Shown: piece by piece, positions 10,820 through 24,600 of the stretch
Layout: each line of letters starts with the position of its first letter
How positions within the stretch are numbered: position 1 is the stretch's first letter
Assembly (NCBI RefSeq): GCF_035582795.1
Contig: NC_134366.1
Span: 150,459,519 to 150,523,518 of the forward strand
Reading direction: 5' to 3'
Length of the DNA stretch: 64,000 nt
Origin: Mycteria americana
Taxonomy: Eukaryota; Chordata; Aves; Ciconiiformes; Ciconiidae
Translations under genes and position numbers: made by a program
Notes under the pieces: generated by a model
What the model saw: the letters and a program-made list of their open reading frames with translations, nothing else
What the model was told of the DNA's origin: nothing
Database searches by the model: none

Positions 10820-13800
10820 TTGTTGAATGCATGGAATGGTTTCATAAATCCAATATGTTGGGTTTTTCTAAATACTCTGGAATTATTTGTATGCGTAATT
10901 TAAACTTGTGATGATGTGTAATTGGATAGTCATGGCATATTTTTATTTCTTTTGTGGGGAGGGAAAGGTGTACAGAATTCATATGGGCTTGTTACGAAGA
11001 TAACAACTGTGCACTGGTTTGGAGGGGGGTGAAAACTGTATTTCTGATGCCCTTTTAGAAGTCTAAAGAAAAAAGTGCAAGAGAAAAGCACTACTTTAAT
11101 ATTTACTAAGAAAGAATGTACATATTAAAAACATTTCAAACTTTATAGAAATACTTCTAGTACTGTTGTGTTGTAACTGAATTGTATCTCATTGGAAACT
11201 GCCTTATTAATAGTTCCTAGCCATGGGATTGTCCTGTGAATAAGGCTTTTGAAAAGTGCAGACATCAGAATACATGGTTTAAGCAGACTTTCAGCTGTTA
11301 TTAATCATAGTTGTTTTGCCTTTAAATGACTCAAGTTGGTTGCCAGTCAAGATTTCAGTTGTCAAAAAAAAATGCATGTCTCTTGCAGCCACTTGTACCT
11401 GTGAGTCTCCTGGTGACCGCTGAGTACCAATGAAGTTTCAATTTCCAGGCCAGTACTGAAAGATTTCTTCATTGTGCTGCTGTAAATGGAAGAAAAAAAA
11501 GCTGGAAAATGGAATTACTTCTTAAAAGATATTGCTAAAATTATTTTACTGTTAAAATTCCAAGAGAATTGCTTCATTTAAGACTGAGAGCATCAGTTGA
11601 GTCAGTTTGGGTGGGGGGAAGGCCAATAGTTCTTCACCTGAAAGTAGTGCAGTATCACCACTGATTTTATTGCCTGCAGGACTAACAGAACTGCTGTTAG
11701 TTGGGATGGATGTTGGGAACAAAGTGGGAGAACTCGTATTTTGTCAGATGGGCGGGGAGAGGGGCATGGAATTATTGTTTCCTGTAGTCTATAGCATGTT
11801 GCTATTAATGGTTCACAAACTGTTCCTATTGAAACTTGAGTGGCTAAAATTGTCTAGTCTCCATATTGGGTCCCTTCAGTTTGTGAAACTGTTGAACTTC
11901 TTTTAAATACCCAGATAGTTGTACCAAGCTGAAGGTTTCTGGTTCACTGAAGATCAGTTTCTTTACTGAAACTATGATGTGTCTAGTTCTGGTGTATTCT
12001 GGAAAGGAAAACATCATTTAAAACTCTTAACGTGGAACTGCTGGTTTCAGGGTTTCATACAATGCTCTTAAAAAAACATCCTTAGGAACATCTGCAGCTC
12101 AGAGCAAGTACATTTTCTATCCTGATTTGTAGCATCAAGTGTCCTCATAACTTGGCTCAGTATTTTTAATTCAGTCCATGGCAGAGGGTAAGCCATAGAC
12201 CACTCGGAACCGGATCACCACAATGAATTCTTAAAACTGATGTTCAAGACGGTTCCCTCTTCTCTCAGGGACAGCAGGTCTTTTACACGCACAATGATTC
12301 CACTTAGCTGTGCAGTAGGCTCTGACTTGGAGTTAAGTGAGTCCTTATTTCAAATATCTGATGAAGTATAAACCAAATACTTTGTTACCGAGGGCTTTGT
12401 TTTCAGAGGCCATTCTGACTAAGGCTGCCACAGCTTGTCTTTCATGGCTATACTATTTCCTTGGCCATCCTTATCTATGTAGCTAAGGAGCAGAGCGTGC
12501 CTTGAGCTACGTCTGCAAGTGAAGCTCCAGATGGGAGGTGACTTCTCTGATGTGATACTGTAACTTGGACTCACTCACTCTTGGTCAGCCAGGCTTTAAT
12601 GTGTCTTTTGAAGAGGCATGCTGGACTGGAGATGAGTGTCTTTCTGAGCCTTAGCCACTTAGCTAAAAGGATAGGGGCTGTATCAACTGATGGTCCCTCT
12701 GCTGCTGAGGGGCTGAGTGGCTGGGTGTATATCCAAGGGGATGTACAAGGTTTGCTTCTGCTCTCGGAAGTCTCCAAAGGCATTGTGAAAGACCGGTAAC
12801 CTTGCATTTTCACCCATACATAGAGGCAGCTATTGTACGTGGAAAATACCTGCAGCCATATCGGAAATTACTACAGAATGAGTTTTCTTAAGAAGTTGCC
12901 ATCGTTGGAAGTTCAGATCTGACCCATATCCAGTCCTTAACATGAGCACAGTGCAATCATATGTGAAATCAATTTGATGGCCCCTTCTGGTTTATAATCT
13001 CTGGTTACTAAAACCAAGGCAATGTCTTTCTGAAGGGGAAAGAGACAATCCTGAAGCTGTCATTACAATTTACGAAGAGCTACAGGCTGGATTCTAGATT
13101 GGCTGCAAGAGTTAAATCATCCTGATTTAAAGTTATTTATAGCTCAAATTAATTAATTTTCCACTTTTAGTTAGAAAGCTAGTTTGCTAACGAACAGCTA
13201 TGTTGAATTTCCTACTTGTATATACTATGATCAGGTATTTCCTTAAACTTTTCTACATTGCTTTGAAAACCGAAAGGCTGTTTAGTTTGCTCTCCCTTCC
13301 TCTGAGGCCCCTCACCTTTTTATTTTTCATTTGTGCTGCACACACGAACTCCTGAAAGGCTCCCAAATGTGGTTGTACCAATGTCAACCACTATTGCTTT
13401 GTGCTTGCCTGGGAAAAGAAGGGCTGCTTGAAATAGGTGATACTCCATGTATCCATAATAATACATGCCCTGGGAGCTGGGACATTTCAGGGATCCAGCA
13501 CATGCTGGAACTCGTTTTCTTCATTTTTGGTTCATCTCTTGGTTCTTCATCTTGCTTATTCAAAGCAGAAAGGCACGCTATGATGACTGGCAAGATAATC
13601 TCTTCCTGACTAAACTTGAAGTACCCCAGCATGGAAATGTAATTGACAAAACTATTTTTGCAGCCATAATCTTTTTATCCAGTCTCAGAAAAAGGGGAAA
13701 AAAAAAAAAGCTTTTAAGATTACTTTGTGGAGCTCTCACCCAGAAGAGTTGGAAGACCGTAAGTGTTCCTCATCCAGACACCTGTTTTGCCAGGTAACCC

Positions 13801-13937
13801 AGTGATGAGTCCTCCTCTGTGCCCAGGGAGTTTGGAGCTGTATGTTGTGCCTTCACTGAGGGACTGTGAAATCTCTAGAAGATGTCTCAGACTATACATA
13901 AAAAATGGACTTACATTTGAATGAAGTGAAACTTCTT

Positions 13938-14010
13938 TAAAAAAAACCAAAAAAAACCCAAAAAAACCCCAAAAACAACAACAACAACAAAAACCAAACC
14001 CAAAACAAAC
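13938..14010 (+). repeat. A-rich (AAAAACC/AAC)n simple repeat
   Basis: An adenine-rich block broken by CC, CCC and CCCC and then by several AAC triplets. On the opposite strand it reads as T-runs separated by GG, GGG and GGGG. Low-complexity A-rich DNA; no retroposed gene body was recognised just upstream of it. Confidence 0.85.
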
Positions 14011-14540
14011 TGCTTAAGTTGGCTGGTTATTCTTCCATATTGTTTGAATGCAGTAAAATTATGAGCAGAAAACACAGACTACTATAAAATTCCGCATGAC
14101 TGCTACCTGGCTTTCCATATGCGTTTGGATTTTTTCTGTGGTATGCATAAAACATGTCTCAATAGTTGTATGTTCTGTCAGTCAAATCCTGCATGGACTT
14201 TTCAAGGTGGTTTTCTCCAGACATTTGGTTGAGAGTCTGGGAGGTCCAGGTGTTCTCCTTCAAAGACTGTACTGCTTTAGACTAATGCAGTGTTAGACAG
14301 CGTCCTTTTCATAACCACCAAGAGAGTTTAGATGCTTCTGAAATACAGAAGAATGTAACCCATCAGTATTTACTTTTCTGGCAGTGTGGGGGAAAAAAAC
14401 CACCACTATAAATTCAGTGAAACGAAGGCTGTAGTCTTGGCCCAACTGAGTTTTGCCAGGGACAGTTTAGGACTGGGCAGCTACCTCAGGTGCCTATTTC
14501 AAGTGACCTGTCTGTTACAAGTAACCCTGCCATGCTAGCA

Positions 14541-14801
14541 TCATCTTTCATTTGACTCTTGAACTATTTTGTTCCAGTTTTGTGTCTTAGCCACACTGGC
14601 CTTTAGCTTGGCTGCAAAGCTAGAGTCTTTCAAGTTCTTTGAAACTTTTTCAGATAAATCTCTTTCTCCGTGCTTGCCAGCACGGTCTGAGTAGCCACTT
14701 GAAGAAGAACCGAATCTGAGATTGTACGGTGACTCGCGCGCCCTTGCAGACCAACCGGCCAACACCCTACAGCAGCGGGGCCGGTTCGCCCACACCCGCA
14801 C
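14541..14801 (-). other. Unidentified 87-codon open frame in a CpG-rich patch
   Basis: Reading on the minus strand, an open frame without ATG runs from a TAG just upstream (14802-14804) to TGA at 14541. Its distal two thirds read as plausible protein, with segments such as FGSSSSGYSDRAGKHGERD and FAAKLKASVAKTQNWNK, which are hydrophilic and Lys/Ser-rich. The proximal part is GC-rich with about a dozen CpG dinucleotides between 14725 and 14845, resembling the 5' end of a housekeeping mRNA, including a CTTCCGG ETS-like site. It could be a processed retrocopy that lost its start codon, an internal or first exon of a minus-strand gene, or a chance frame. I do not recognise the protein, and no other exon was found. 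Confidence 0.3.
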
Positions 14802-14845
14802 CTACCCTGCCTGGTTGACTCGCGTCCGGAAGGCGCAAGTGTAGC

Positions 14846-17800
14846 TGTTAAATAAGGCTAAGGCTGCGGTGGTACTTGAGAGGTATTCTTACTCCAGCTG
14901 GCTCTCCAGTATTTCTGCTGTAAGCCAAGTCTGTGGCCTGTGTAGAGTAGGGTTAATATTGGTGTTTAAGTATAAGACTTTCACAGTTGATTTTAACAGG
15001 GGGGGAGTTCCCCCTTCATAGATACCTTTCATTTTTTTTCTGTCACCGTCACGCCTGGCTGATTATTTTTAAAACTTTTAAAAATCTTAGTCATAGTAGA
15101 GATTTGAAATGTTTTCTTCCTTTTTGCTGGAATTCTTTTCTGCAGTTTCCAGGGACAGAGGTTCAAAGAATTGTCTGCTCTGAACTAATGTGATGATTTA
15201 ATAAAAAATTTTTAAAAAAGGGAAACCTGTCTTTTTAATAAGCAAAAATAATGTACCTCAGATTTGGCCTAGGGATTGAACACTTTTGAACAGTAGTAGT
15301 AAAATGTATTTAAGTGCTTTTCTGGAGTGGGCTCAGGATGCTCAGCACTTGAACTGAGGTGAAATCAGGCAGAACTGAGCTGGAAAATCAATACTGTGCT
15401 ATTTTATATTCATATACTACAGAGATGCAGTTCAAAGTCATCCAAGTCATGCAGCCTGCTGTTAACCATGGAACTTCTTTACGATGTTTTAGGAGCGTGT
15501 CTTTTATTGCGAGTCCTTAGTAGGCACACGGAACAACAGATTTAGTGATTATTTTTGTAATGATTAAACCACTTCAGCTTTTACTGCCTTGAATATAAGA
15601 AATACTTTGTAGACTGTGACAGAGATGCATAATTGAAGGGTTCCAAAGCCTGGCATGTCAGTGACTGAGAGGGGCAGGTTTTACATACCCAAGGATGGCC
15701 ATATGTTTTGGATTTCTGCAGTCACATCATGTGAATACTAGGCTACGGGAAACTTGGTCAGAAGTCGTTCGTGTCACATCAGAAGATAGCTTTTTGCCTC
15801 TTCACTTCCAGGCAGAACATCTGTCGTGCAGCACAAGGTCAACGTGGAAGCAGGATCGCAAGTGCTTCACTTTTCATTAATAATTCCATCACTAAAAATC
15901 TTGACTTTGTGCTAGTATGCCGCTGGGATTCATCACTCTCTGCTGCCAGAGAACATCATGCTGGAACACATTTTCTTACGTAAAGACTTAATGTAATGCT
16001 AACATCTCTTGAGAGCACCCCACATTGTCTTTCACACAGTGTTTTACTTCTGCTTTGTGTTGCTACTGTATGGAGGACATGATACAGTTTGAGGCTTTAA
16101 ACTCTTTTAGACTTAATTATTCCAAATATTTCTTGAGCAGTCCATGTCAGAGAAGGTATTTTGACAAGTTAACCAGGGGAAGAATTCCTGACTGCAAATT
16201 GTGTTCTTTCTTTATGGCAAACCAGTGGCTCAGCTCTGCTCCAAATGAAGTGAGCTATCAGCAGGGCGTTCTGCCAGGGCTTTAAGGATGTCTGCATCAG
16301 CATGGCAAAAACTCTCAGTGAGGGGTGCTGACTGTCTCTCAAATATGAAGGTGTCTTGTGTGGCAGTTAAGTGGTTTAAGGGCTCATATACACTAAACAT
16401 CAAAGGGGAAGGGGAAAAATATGCAGATTTGCTTTTCAAAGTATGCTTGGTTTTGGAGAATGTCATGTTGATAATCAGTTATTTTTATGTTAGAACTGAA
16501 AAGAAAGTCAGATGCTGAGAAGTTGAGCAAACAGTGTTAGGTACTTCACTACAAGAGTGCGCAATAAGGAAGCTGCAGGATGCATAGTAATGGCATTGTA
16601 CTGTTACATACCTACCGACTTGCCCCACCAAGTCCGCCTTAAATTTCAGAACACGATCAGAATCACTTTAAACATTGACTGAATGAGATGCTGAGTTAGT
16701 ACAAAATAGGAGGTACTGCTCTCAAAGTGACAAATGGGTATCATTCTGGTCTGCAGAGATGGGGTTTCTGTATGCCATGCCTAAGCCACTTGTATTCCAA
16801 AGGTTTGTACATAGATGTTGGACGCTAAATGAGTTGCGACAGAGATGATGAGTTAGAATTGTGTATTATTGCAATTAAACGTTCTCTGTGCTTTTACCGG
16901 TCTGTTACTGAATACCAACGTGAGTTGGGAGATCTCTGCAACGTTGGCTCGATCAATATTTCCCAAAGTTGTTTCAGACTGTAATCAAACGTGTTCAGAT
17001 GTGCATGCCTATAAAATGCTTCACAGTCACAATACAGTAATATACTTTACATCAATAACCTATATTGGGACACACAGCAGAAAGCAGTGTGATTGTGAGA
17101 CATGCTTTCGAAGTTATGTTTATACAGCACTTGGGGATCAGTTGCCAAATAATGCTGTTTCAGTAGAATTATATTGGTATTTATGATGCCATTTGCTATA
17201 CAAAGTGGAGGATGAAAAATTAGGCATATGATTTAAACTATCAGTGTTACTTCTGGCATAAGGGATCCTAAGAGGCCATTTTGGACATTTGGAGGAGCCT
17301 GTGATGAAGAGAAGCCAAGAATATCTTTGGTTTCTATAATTAGAAGGACATTACCAGCCTTGATCTGTCTCTCTTTAGAAGAGACAATATAAAATATGCA
17401 GTACTAGAGAGCTTCAGCCTCAGCCCACACACACATACACCTGGAACTGATGGCTCCATCTTATGTAGCTTTTAATCTAGATTTCCTAGCTGTGTTTCCC
17501 AATTCATACAAAAGATTTATAAATTGGAACAAACTTCATCGAATTAAACTTTCGGCACCATCAGCACCATAAAGAAGTGTTTTCCTTGCTCTTCAAGTAA
17601 CAAATCTATCTGTGCTGTATCTCTGTATTTCATGAAGGACATACTATGGACCTGTAATTATATATAGTGTAAGGTGTATATAGTAAAAGGTGTTACATTG
17701 CATGTATGGTACTTGCAGTTTGCCTCTGCATGAGCTGCAGAAAAAGGCAGGTATTGGCTGGCTGTGTTTGAATTTCTGTCAAGTGCTCAGCAAGTCAACC

Positions 17801-20800
17801 ATCAAGGGGATTCGGGACAGACTGCTGAAGGGGGCAAACCCAGCTGACATTTTCACAGTATAAAGCCACCAGCTCCTATGGCATGTTCTCCAGGCTTGGC
17901 TGGCAAGCAAGTGACCTCCATTGGTGACTCCATATTAAGCAGTAGATGGGTAAATTGGCAGAGCATGTGACACTATGAGAAAGCTGAGTGCTTTTCTTAG
18001 CACAGAAAAAAATAACGTGGGTGAGACTGGAAGTTTCTGTAAAGCTCCGTGGCAAACCTCTGCCTGTGGTGAACAGTGGTGGCATGCCCTGAAGTTTGCT
18101 CAAGAGTCCAGCAAACTTGGAAGAGAGCAGGAAAGGAGGAATAACTCCAGAGTTATTCAAAGTAATGATGGTGATGCTGTTCAGTTGCTTTAAAGTTGGT
18201 GATAGCTCAAAGCTCAGGGTTTTGGTGCACATAGCTTAATGTACGAAAGAATAAAGTGCACTTGGGGGAAAGTCTAAGCAGGCCCCCAAGTAAAGTGGTG
18301 AGTTACTGCTTGAAACCTGACTAGCTTCTAAAAATATGAAACTGGGAAGTGTTTGCTGCGTAAGTTACAGGCAGTAATAAATTACAAATGTGGAAGATGT
18401 GTGTTTTAATTCCTCTTGACTGTACTTAAAAATCAGTGTTGGTTCTCAATAGGATGGAAGAAAATGATTTATCACTAGACTGAGATTGTTAATAAAAGAA
18501 AAAATGATCATGACTTCTACTAGATGTAAGTAAAAAAAAATCCAAACAAATCTGTAAAGAGAACATGCTTGATGAGCAAAACTGGGGGGAGTACATTCTT
18601 CTACCTTAAAAAAAAAAAAGTGAGCTTTTAAAAGAAGGGGAAAAACCCATAATCACATAATGAAAAAGGGAATAAAATCTGGCAACATTCCCAGTGTTAA
18701 GCCATACTTAAATGAATCCATAAATTAAACATTAACTAATCTAACTAATGGAACTAAAAGGAAGTAAATAGTATTTGATGTATATTAGCTTTTCTTAGAA
18801 GGTCTGCCTCTCCTATCAATCAAAGACCTGTGACCTCTCTGACCACAAACTCAACACAGTATTAAAAACTGTCACTGAGATTTCCTTTGCTCAAGCAATC
18901 TGGCAAGCAGTGAGACACTGCTGGCAGCACAACCACCTGTTTATCCAACAGCTCCATCTCATCCTTGTATGCTGTATTTCATGTTCTATAATTGGCTACA
19001 GACTATGGATAAAATGCACCAGTCAGTTTAATACTGTGTTCAGTATAAGCATTCAGGCCAAAAGACAAAAAAAACTCCACACCTGACCTTCCACTGGGTC
19101 GCTGTAGTAAAAGGTCAAGTGTAAATCCCGGGATGTTTGCATCTGAGTAGTGAAGAGGAATGGGGGTACAATCCCAATACCGTGTCTATTGGTTAAATAA
19201 ACACTGTTATGTCTGATGCCTGCAGTTTTAAAGGCTTTTACAAGACTGTCTAGATCCCCACACTAGTGAGAGAAGCAATAAACATACTTAAAGGACTGGA
19301 AGCAGCGTCTGATGAGTAGAGAATTAATTTATCGAAAAGACTTGGAGAAGACTTCATTGTAGAGTAGAAGTTACCAGGACACGAGGTGCTAAAGGGCTCA
19401 TTAGCCTGATGGAGGAAGAGATGATGAGTTTGAGTTGGATACAAGACACCTCCAAAATTAGTAAACTTGTTGTGCCTTTATTCTTCATTTAATCAATATC
19501 TAGATCAGTCCAACCTGCTTCTGTAACAAAATAGTTCTTGTGTACCACCACGGTAAGGTTCACTTATGCTGCATGAATTTCTTTGGTCTATACCTTCTCT
19601 GGACGTTTAAGAAGGAACAAACATGTATGTGTCTCCCCATGACGAACACCAGAGCCAGACAGAGCTACACTTGAAATTTTCAGACCCGTTGTGTCTTCTG
19701 GTTTGGCAATGTCACTAGGGAGCAGCTGAGATTTGTGATAGTTCCTGTCTAACCCCAAGGGAGAAAACCTCCATTATGGGCCACAGCCAGGGTTTCTAGT
19801 GGTTAGTGGCTGCAGGACCTGCTGTCTAAAGACATTCTTGTGTGGTTGCTGGCTGGCTAATTAGTACCCCTCAGTTTTGTTTTAAAACTGATAGTTGCTT
19901 CAGGGGAAGCCCTTGTGTATTGCTTTCCCTGGTACCCCTGCATGCTTTTATTAGAAATTACCCAGCGAGTCGAGCGGGTGACCCACATGGGGCATGAGGA
20001 ACACGAAGGAAGGAGCGGCCAAAGGAGGCAGTTACACACCAACCCCAAAACCCCAAACCTCTGGTGCTGCTGTGAAACCCCAGGAGATCAGTGTGCTGTG
20101 CTGCCATGGGGGGCCTGGGGCTTGCCGTATGCTCCCGGTGTGGCTCTGGAGGGACCGAGACCCCTTGGTAACATGAGGGACTTGGGCTGATGGCCAGCTA
20201 ATGGGTGGTGGCTTGAAACAGCAGAGCTCAGGGTAGTCCAGGACCTGTGCCACTCCTAAATACTGCCCTGCACAAAGGAGGAGGGCTTTCAGGTCTGCTG
20301 ATGGAGGGAAACGTGGAGCAATGGCCCAACTCTGCCGATCCCACAAATGAGATGCCCCAGTGAAGGGGCTGGGAAGGAGTTGCAGTTGCTTTGACTGCTG
20401 GAGGTCCCCTTACAGGTAAGGGGCCCTGAAATGGTGGTGAACACTAATGTCATGGCTTGAAAGCCCTGACAGCTAGACATAGTTACAAATGCCCCTGGGC
20501 TATCACTTGATGAGCTGGTGGGGTATCCTGTTGGTCAAGGTGGGATCTATACATATCAGACTGGGGGAGCATGCAGGAGGAACACCTCCATTAGCAGCAT
20601 GGCCAAGAATAATACAGAAAATCCCATAGTGTGGTTGACCTTGAAAAAAGTGTCAAGGAAGGCTGAAAACTATCCATGCTCCAACCCTACAGGCTGAGAC
20701 TTACAGATCTTCCAGAAAGACAAGGGAGAGGCCATGGCAGAATGGGGTGGAATGTCCTTTAGAGATCTGGGACCATGAGCCAAAGACTTGCACAGGGGAA

Positions 20801-21240
20801 AGGTCAGAGCTCAGCTAATGCTGTTGGAGGAGTTGGAGCAAGAGATCAAATCTGTCTGACCTGTAATTTTGCTCCCCAAAGAAGGAAATGCCCATACTGC
20901 ATCAAGTGAACACTGTTTACTCTTCTCTTCAGGTCTGGATGAAGCCCTACTGCTATAGGATTCGTGAGCCTATTGGTACCTTCAGCAGTGGTTTTAATTG
21001 TTGCTCATACTATAAGAATCATTTGCTTGTTTTCTAAAATATAGTAAATTATTTAGCCATTATATTCTTGGTTTTGTGTTTTGCAGGGGCAAGAGGTGAA
21101 GTTTGTAATAGGTACTTGTTTAGTCTGTTAGGGTGTTAACCCCTGTAGCCTGGTCAGCAGGGAGGAGGGATGGACTCCGTGGTAAGTGTATGTTCAATTT
21201 GTAATAGTGCTGACCCCATCATCTAGTTCTAGGGGTGGAA
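14846..21240. other. Intergenic DNA without recognised genes
   Basis: AT-rich to moderately GC-rich unique-looking sequence. The region from about 19.9 to 21.2 kb is richer in GC than its surroundings. Several overlapping open frames there, of up to about 104 codons on both strands, have no recognisable motif. No RNA gene was recognised. Confidence 0.55.
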
Positions 21241-21600
21241 CATATTGGGCATAAGTTGCAGGGTTTTGGTAGCTGGGGGCTGCAGGGGTGCCCTGTGTGG
21301 GAGGACGCCGTGCCCTGTGCTGGTCACAGCCAGTGCCAGATGGCTCTAACTCCAGTGTAAGTATCTTCTGCATGCCAAAACTTCAGTGAGGGGAGCCTGT
21401 GGCAACCCTGTGCAAACACGCTTAAGAAAGAACAGCAGGGGCAAGGGAGAGGAGAAAGGGAGGGGACACAAAAGAACTACCTGAGGAGAAATGGAAGAGA
21501 CACATGGAAGGAGACATGGGGCTCGTGCTTTTGGAAGGAGGTGCTCCATGCTGGAGCAGGTACGCCTCTGAGGAGACTGCAGCCCACGGATAGCATATTG
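21241..21600 (+). mobile_element. Degraded LTR fragment, related to the LTR at 24774-25953
   Basis: The start here (CATATTGGGCATAAGTTGCA, then GGGTTTTGGTAGCTGGGGGC) matches by eye the reverse complement of the right end of the solo LTR at 24774-25953, beginning with its TGTATTGGGTTTGCG terminus. Further shared points follow: a CAGTGCCAG block, a CTTAAGAAAG block at the position of the TATA-like box, and GGAGGTGCTCC followed by GGAGCAG. The copy is shorter, more diverged and in the opposite orientation. Its right end is uncertain and no target duplication was seen. Confidence 0.45.
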
Positions 21601-24600
21601 TATCTGACCCTAAAGACAGACTTCCAGTACATGTTACCAAATTTCAAATCTGCTGCCAGGCAAATAATTAGATAATCACCTAACTTATTTTTGAGGATTC
21701 TAGTGAATGTAGCACAGATGGTTTCTTCTCATGCAAAATGTTAAAATTAATCTGTGAGGCTAGCATGAATGGGAAGGCCAGAAGAAAAAAGAAAGAGCTG
21801 GATCTCAGTGTACTCCAGAGATCACCAGCCTTCTTGTGAGTCCTATATCTTCACAGCAAAACAGAGAGGCTTTCAAGTCAGAAAAGGGGAAAAGGAAGGA
21901 GGCAGTAAGGCGAGCTTTTTCTTGGAGAACATTTGAGCTCTTGGTTTTTCTGATTTATGAGGGCAATGAATCAAAATATTTTAATGATATGCTGATTTTT
22001 AAAATCAGCAACTTTAAAACAGAATTATGAAGCTGTGGCCCAAGGCAGCTAGAGTTGCAAATGCAGTTTACCATTGTGAAAGAAAATGCGTAAGTATATC
22101 AGTTGTCTAAGAAATTAGAATCACTATCTTCTATAAGGCAAATCATGGCAAAATATCCCAGAAGTGAGCCAAAAAGGTCCAGGCATTTCTCTCAACAATT
22201 TTTTAAAGGTCAAAAGAGAACTTAAAAAGAAAGAAAGAAAAAAAAAAAGAAAATAACTTGTTGTCCATTTTTTGGTACTGAAACATGGGAATTTGACTAG
22301 CTCTATGCAAGTGGTTGCACACCAAGCTGTGTCATTGCGGTGGCTCTCTTACAGGCTTCTAAGATGTATTCTGAGTTCTAACATGCTGGAGAAAAACATT
22401 GTTCTCGCTCTGATCTTTTTTACACAAACCAGGAGAAAATGACCTCTTGAACCCATTTTGAATTGTGGCAGCAGTCCTATTTTATTGCATGTTGGCCAGT
22501 CTTTGTGGCAGAGAGAGAGTGTCAGACATTTATTGGAGGGTTACTTTTTTTAGAAAGCACGGGTGTTTTTTAAACTTTGTTGCATTAAATATTTCTGTAG
22601 CCCTGAATACTTGAATCATTTGAAGCCATCCTGAAACACAGGCTCTGAAGCAAGCCAAACAACAACTTGGACTCTTAAAAAGACTCTTTACTATAATCAC
22701 AGTCCACTTCCCAATGTTGTCACCACTCTGTGCCCAGATATATACCCAGACCTTGGTTTCTGGACAATGTTTAACCCTCTTCTTATCTTGCCTTAATCTG
22801 GCCAAATACAAAACAATTAACAACTTCTTTGCTCACTCTGGAGCACGTGGCTAATCCTGCAAGCAGAAGATGTGGTTCCCTTGAGCTGCCCTTTTGTGTA
22901 TGTGCTGTAGGCAATGCTGGGCAACAGTGTAATTGAATTATTCAAGGCCAATTGAACTATGCTCCACCATCTCTGTGGACTGTGAGTACAGACAGAAGGT
23001 GGGAATGATAGGCAGCATCCACGCCACCTACCCTCATCAAGCTATCTTGTTCAGATAGGTATTAAAAAGGCTGGGAAGAGGAGTACAAGTAACTGATTTT
23101 AGTGAGCAATAGAAAGCACAAGAAAATGCCAAATGGATCAGAGCATCCTCTGGCAGGAGGCAGCAGTTGTTCCCTGAAGTGAGAAGGTCACGGGGGACAC
23201 ATGGGGGAGTACGGAGCAGAAGCAGGACACAGAATATACTGGATTTTTTTAACAGCTTGCAGCATAGAGAAGAACTGGCAATGAACCGAAGTTGGGCTGG
23301 GTCCTTCCCCAGCTGGCTAGCGTAGCTCTCAGGGTGTGCTGCAGGGAACGAGTGGCTGTACAAGCTGAGTTTAGTGATTTACAGCTCCGCTGTGGTAAGG
23401 AGAAGGCAGGCGGGAGCTGTGAGTCTGTATTTGTCTTCTACAGCCTACACGCCGACCTGTGGCTGAGCAAGGGTGTGTCAGGTTTTGACCCTGTTCAGTG
23501 TTTAATTTCAAATGTTCCCTTGGAAAAATTTCTTACCATATCATGCATCCCACTGGAAAGATCATCTATTTTTTCAGCACAACTAAAACAAATGCTTGTG
23601 AGTAGGCTGTTGATTCACTTGCGTTTATATCACTTTCTGCGCAAGGCAGCGATACTGGTCCTGATCAAGTTTTGATGTATCAAGATGATAATCCGGAGTG
23701 TCTCTTGTACCTCCAGGAACCTTGACAAATCTCAGGTGTCATCCAGTTCAGAAGTTGTCCCTGGTGCATCCTAAACGGTCTTCCACTGTTCTGGGTGTAA
23801 GATCAGATATGGTGGATTCACAGCCATCTCTGTAAGAAGTGTTTGTCATTTCTTGTTTTAATAAGGCAAGGTGAATGGCATGGAGGCTTGAACTACGGAG
23901 GCTGTGGTTATGGGTCTGCAACTGTGGCAATACTCGGGCTCTGAAACACCAGTAAACACCGAGTTTTGTATATTTGTGAACACTTCATTTCTGTTGAATT
24001 TCTCTCTTGATACACATTCAACAGCCTACTTCTAAGGCCATTAAAGGTGCGTGTAACAGTACCAGTAAGTGGGTTTCCTTCTGCTAAGCAGTGGCTGCTG
24101 AAGGCCACTCGGTGCCAGTGCTAGCAGAGGGGCTCACGGCAGCGGGGACTGCCCGTGCTGGCGGTCAGGCCTGGAAGGAGGAGACCAACATGGTGCCAGC
24201 GACTGCCTCCGACAGAAACTGCCTCCAGGTGCCGATGTCCTGCCAGCCAACCTCCTTCCAAAGGGCTCACTCAGAGCCGAGGCAGGAAAGCACATTCTCC
24301 TCTGGATGAGGTTTTGCAGAGGAAGCTGCACACTTGACTTGAAACAGCCAAAATGTCTTCTCAAAATCCATTTGCCTGCAAGAAAAATGGGTTGCTGTGC
24401 ACTGGAGCCCAGTGACCTCATGCTGTAACCTGTGCTGTGACCACCCCCACTTTTACTGCCCCTTACACCTTTTTGTTTTAATTCAATTTGCAGCTATGTC
24501 TTTGCCTCCACAGCCGATAGCAAGGGGAGTGGGCTGGGATCGGTGGGTCTCCCCAGAGCCAGTGGGGCTCCATGCAAGGCCACGGCAGCACTTGTGCCTG

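Larger units (their letters stand above)
10081..14540. other. MTDH downstream/intergenic region
   Basis: AT-rich sequence, possibly including more distal MTDH 3' UTR. It holds a T/C-rich low-complexity tract at about 10788-10819 and an A-rich C-interrupted tract at 13938-14010. Open frames of up to about 110 codons (for example 11607-11906 and 13465-13797) lack recognisable domains, splice context or similarity and are judged to be chance frames. Confidence 0.6.

Noticed and set aside
11607-11906. 99-codon + strand open frame downstream of MTDH
   Set aside because: It has no ATG at a convincing context, no domain and no splice signals. Its Leu-rich composition is typical of chance frames in T-rich DNA.
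13938-14010. A-rich tract as the poly(A) tail of a processed pseudogene
   Set aside because: The sequence upstream gives no recognisable protein in any frame. The C-interruptions fit a simple repeat better than a decayed tail.
16025-17186. Several 70-105-codon open frames in the intergenic region
   Set aside because: Overlapping frames on both strands, biased composition, no recognisable protein and no splice sites.
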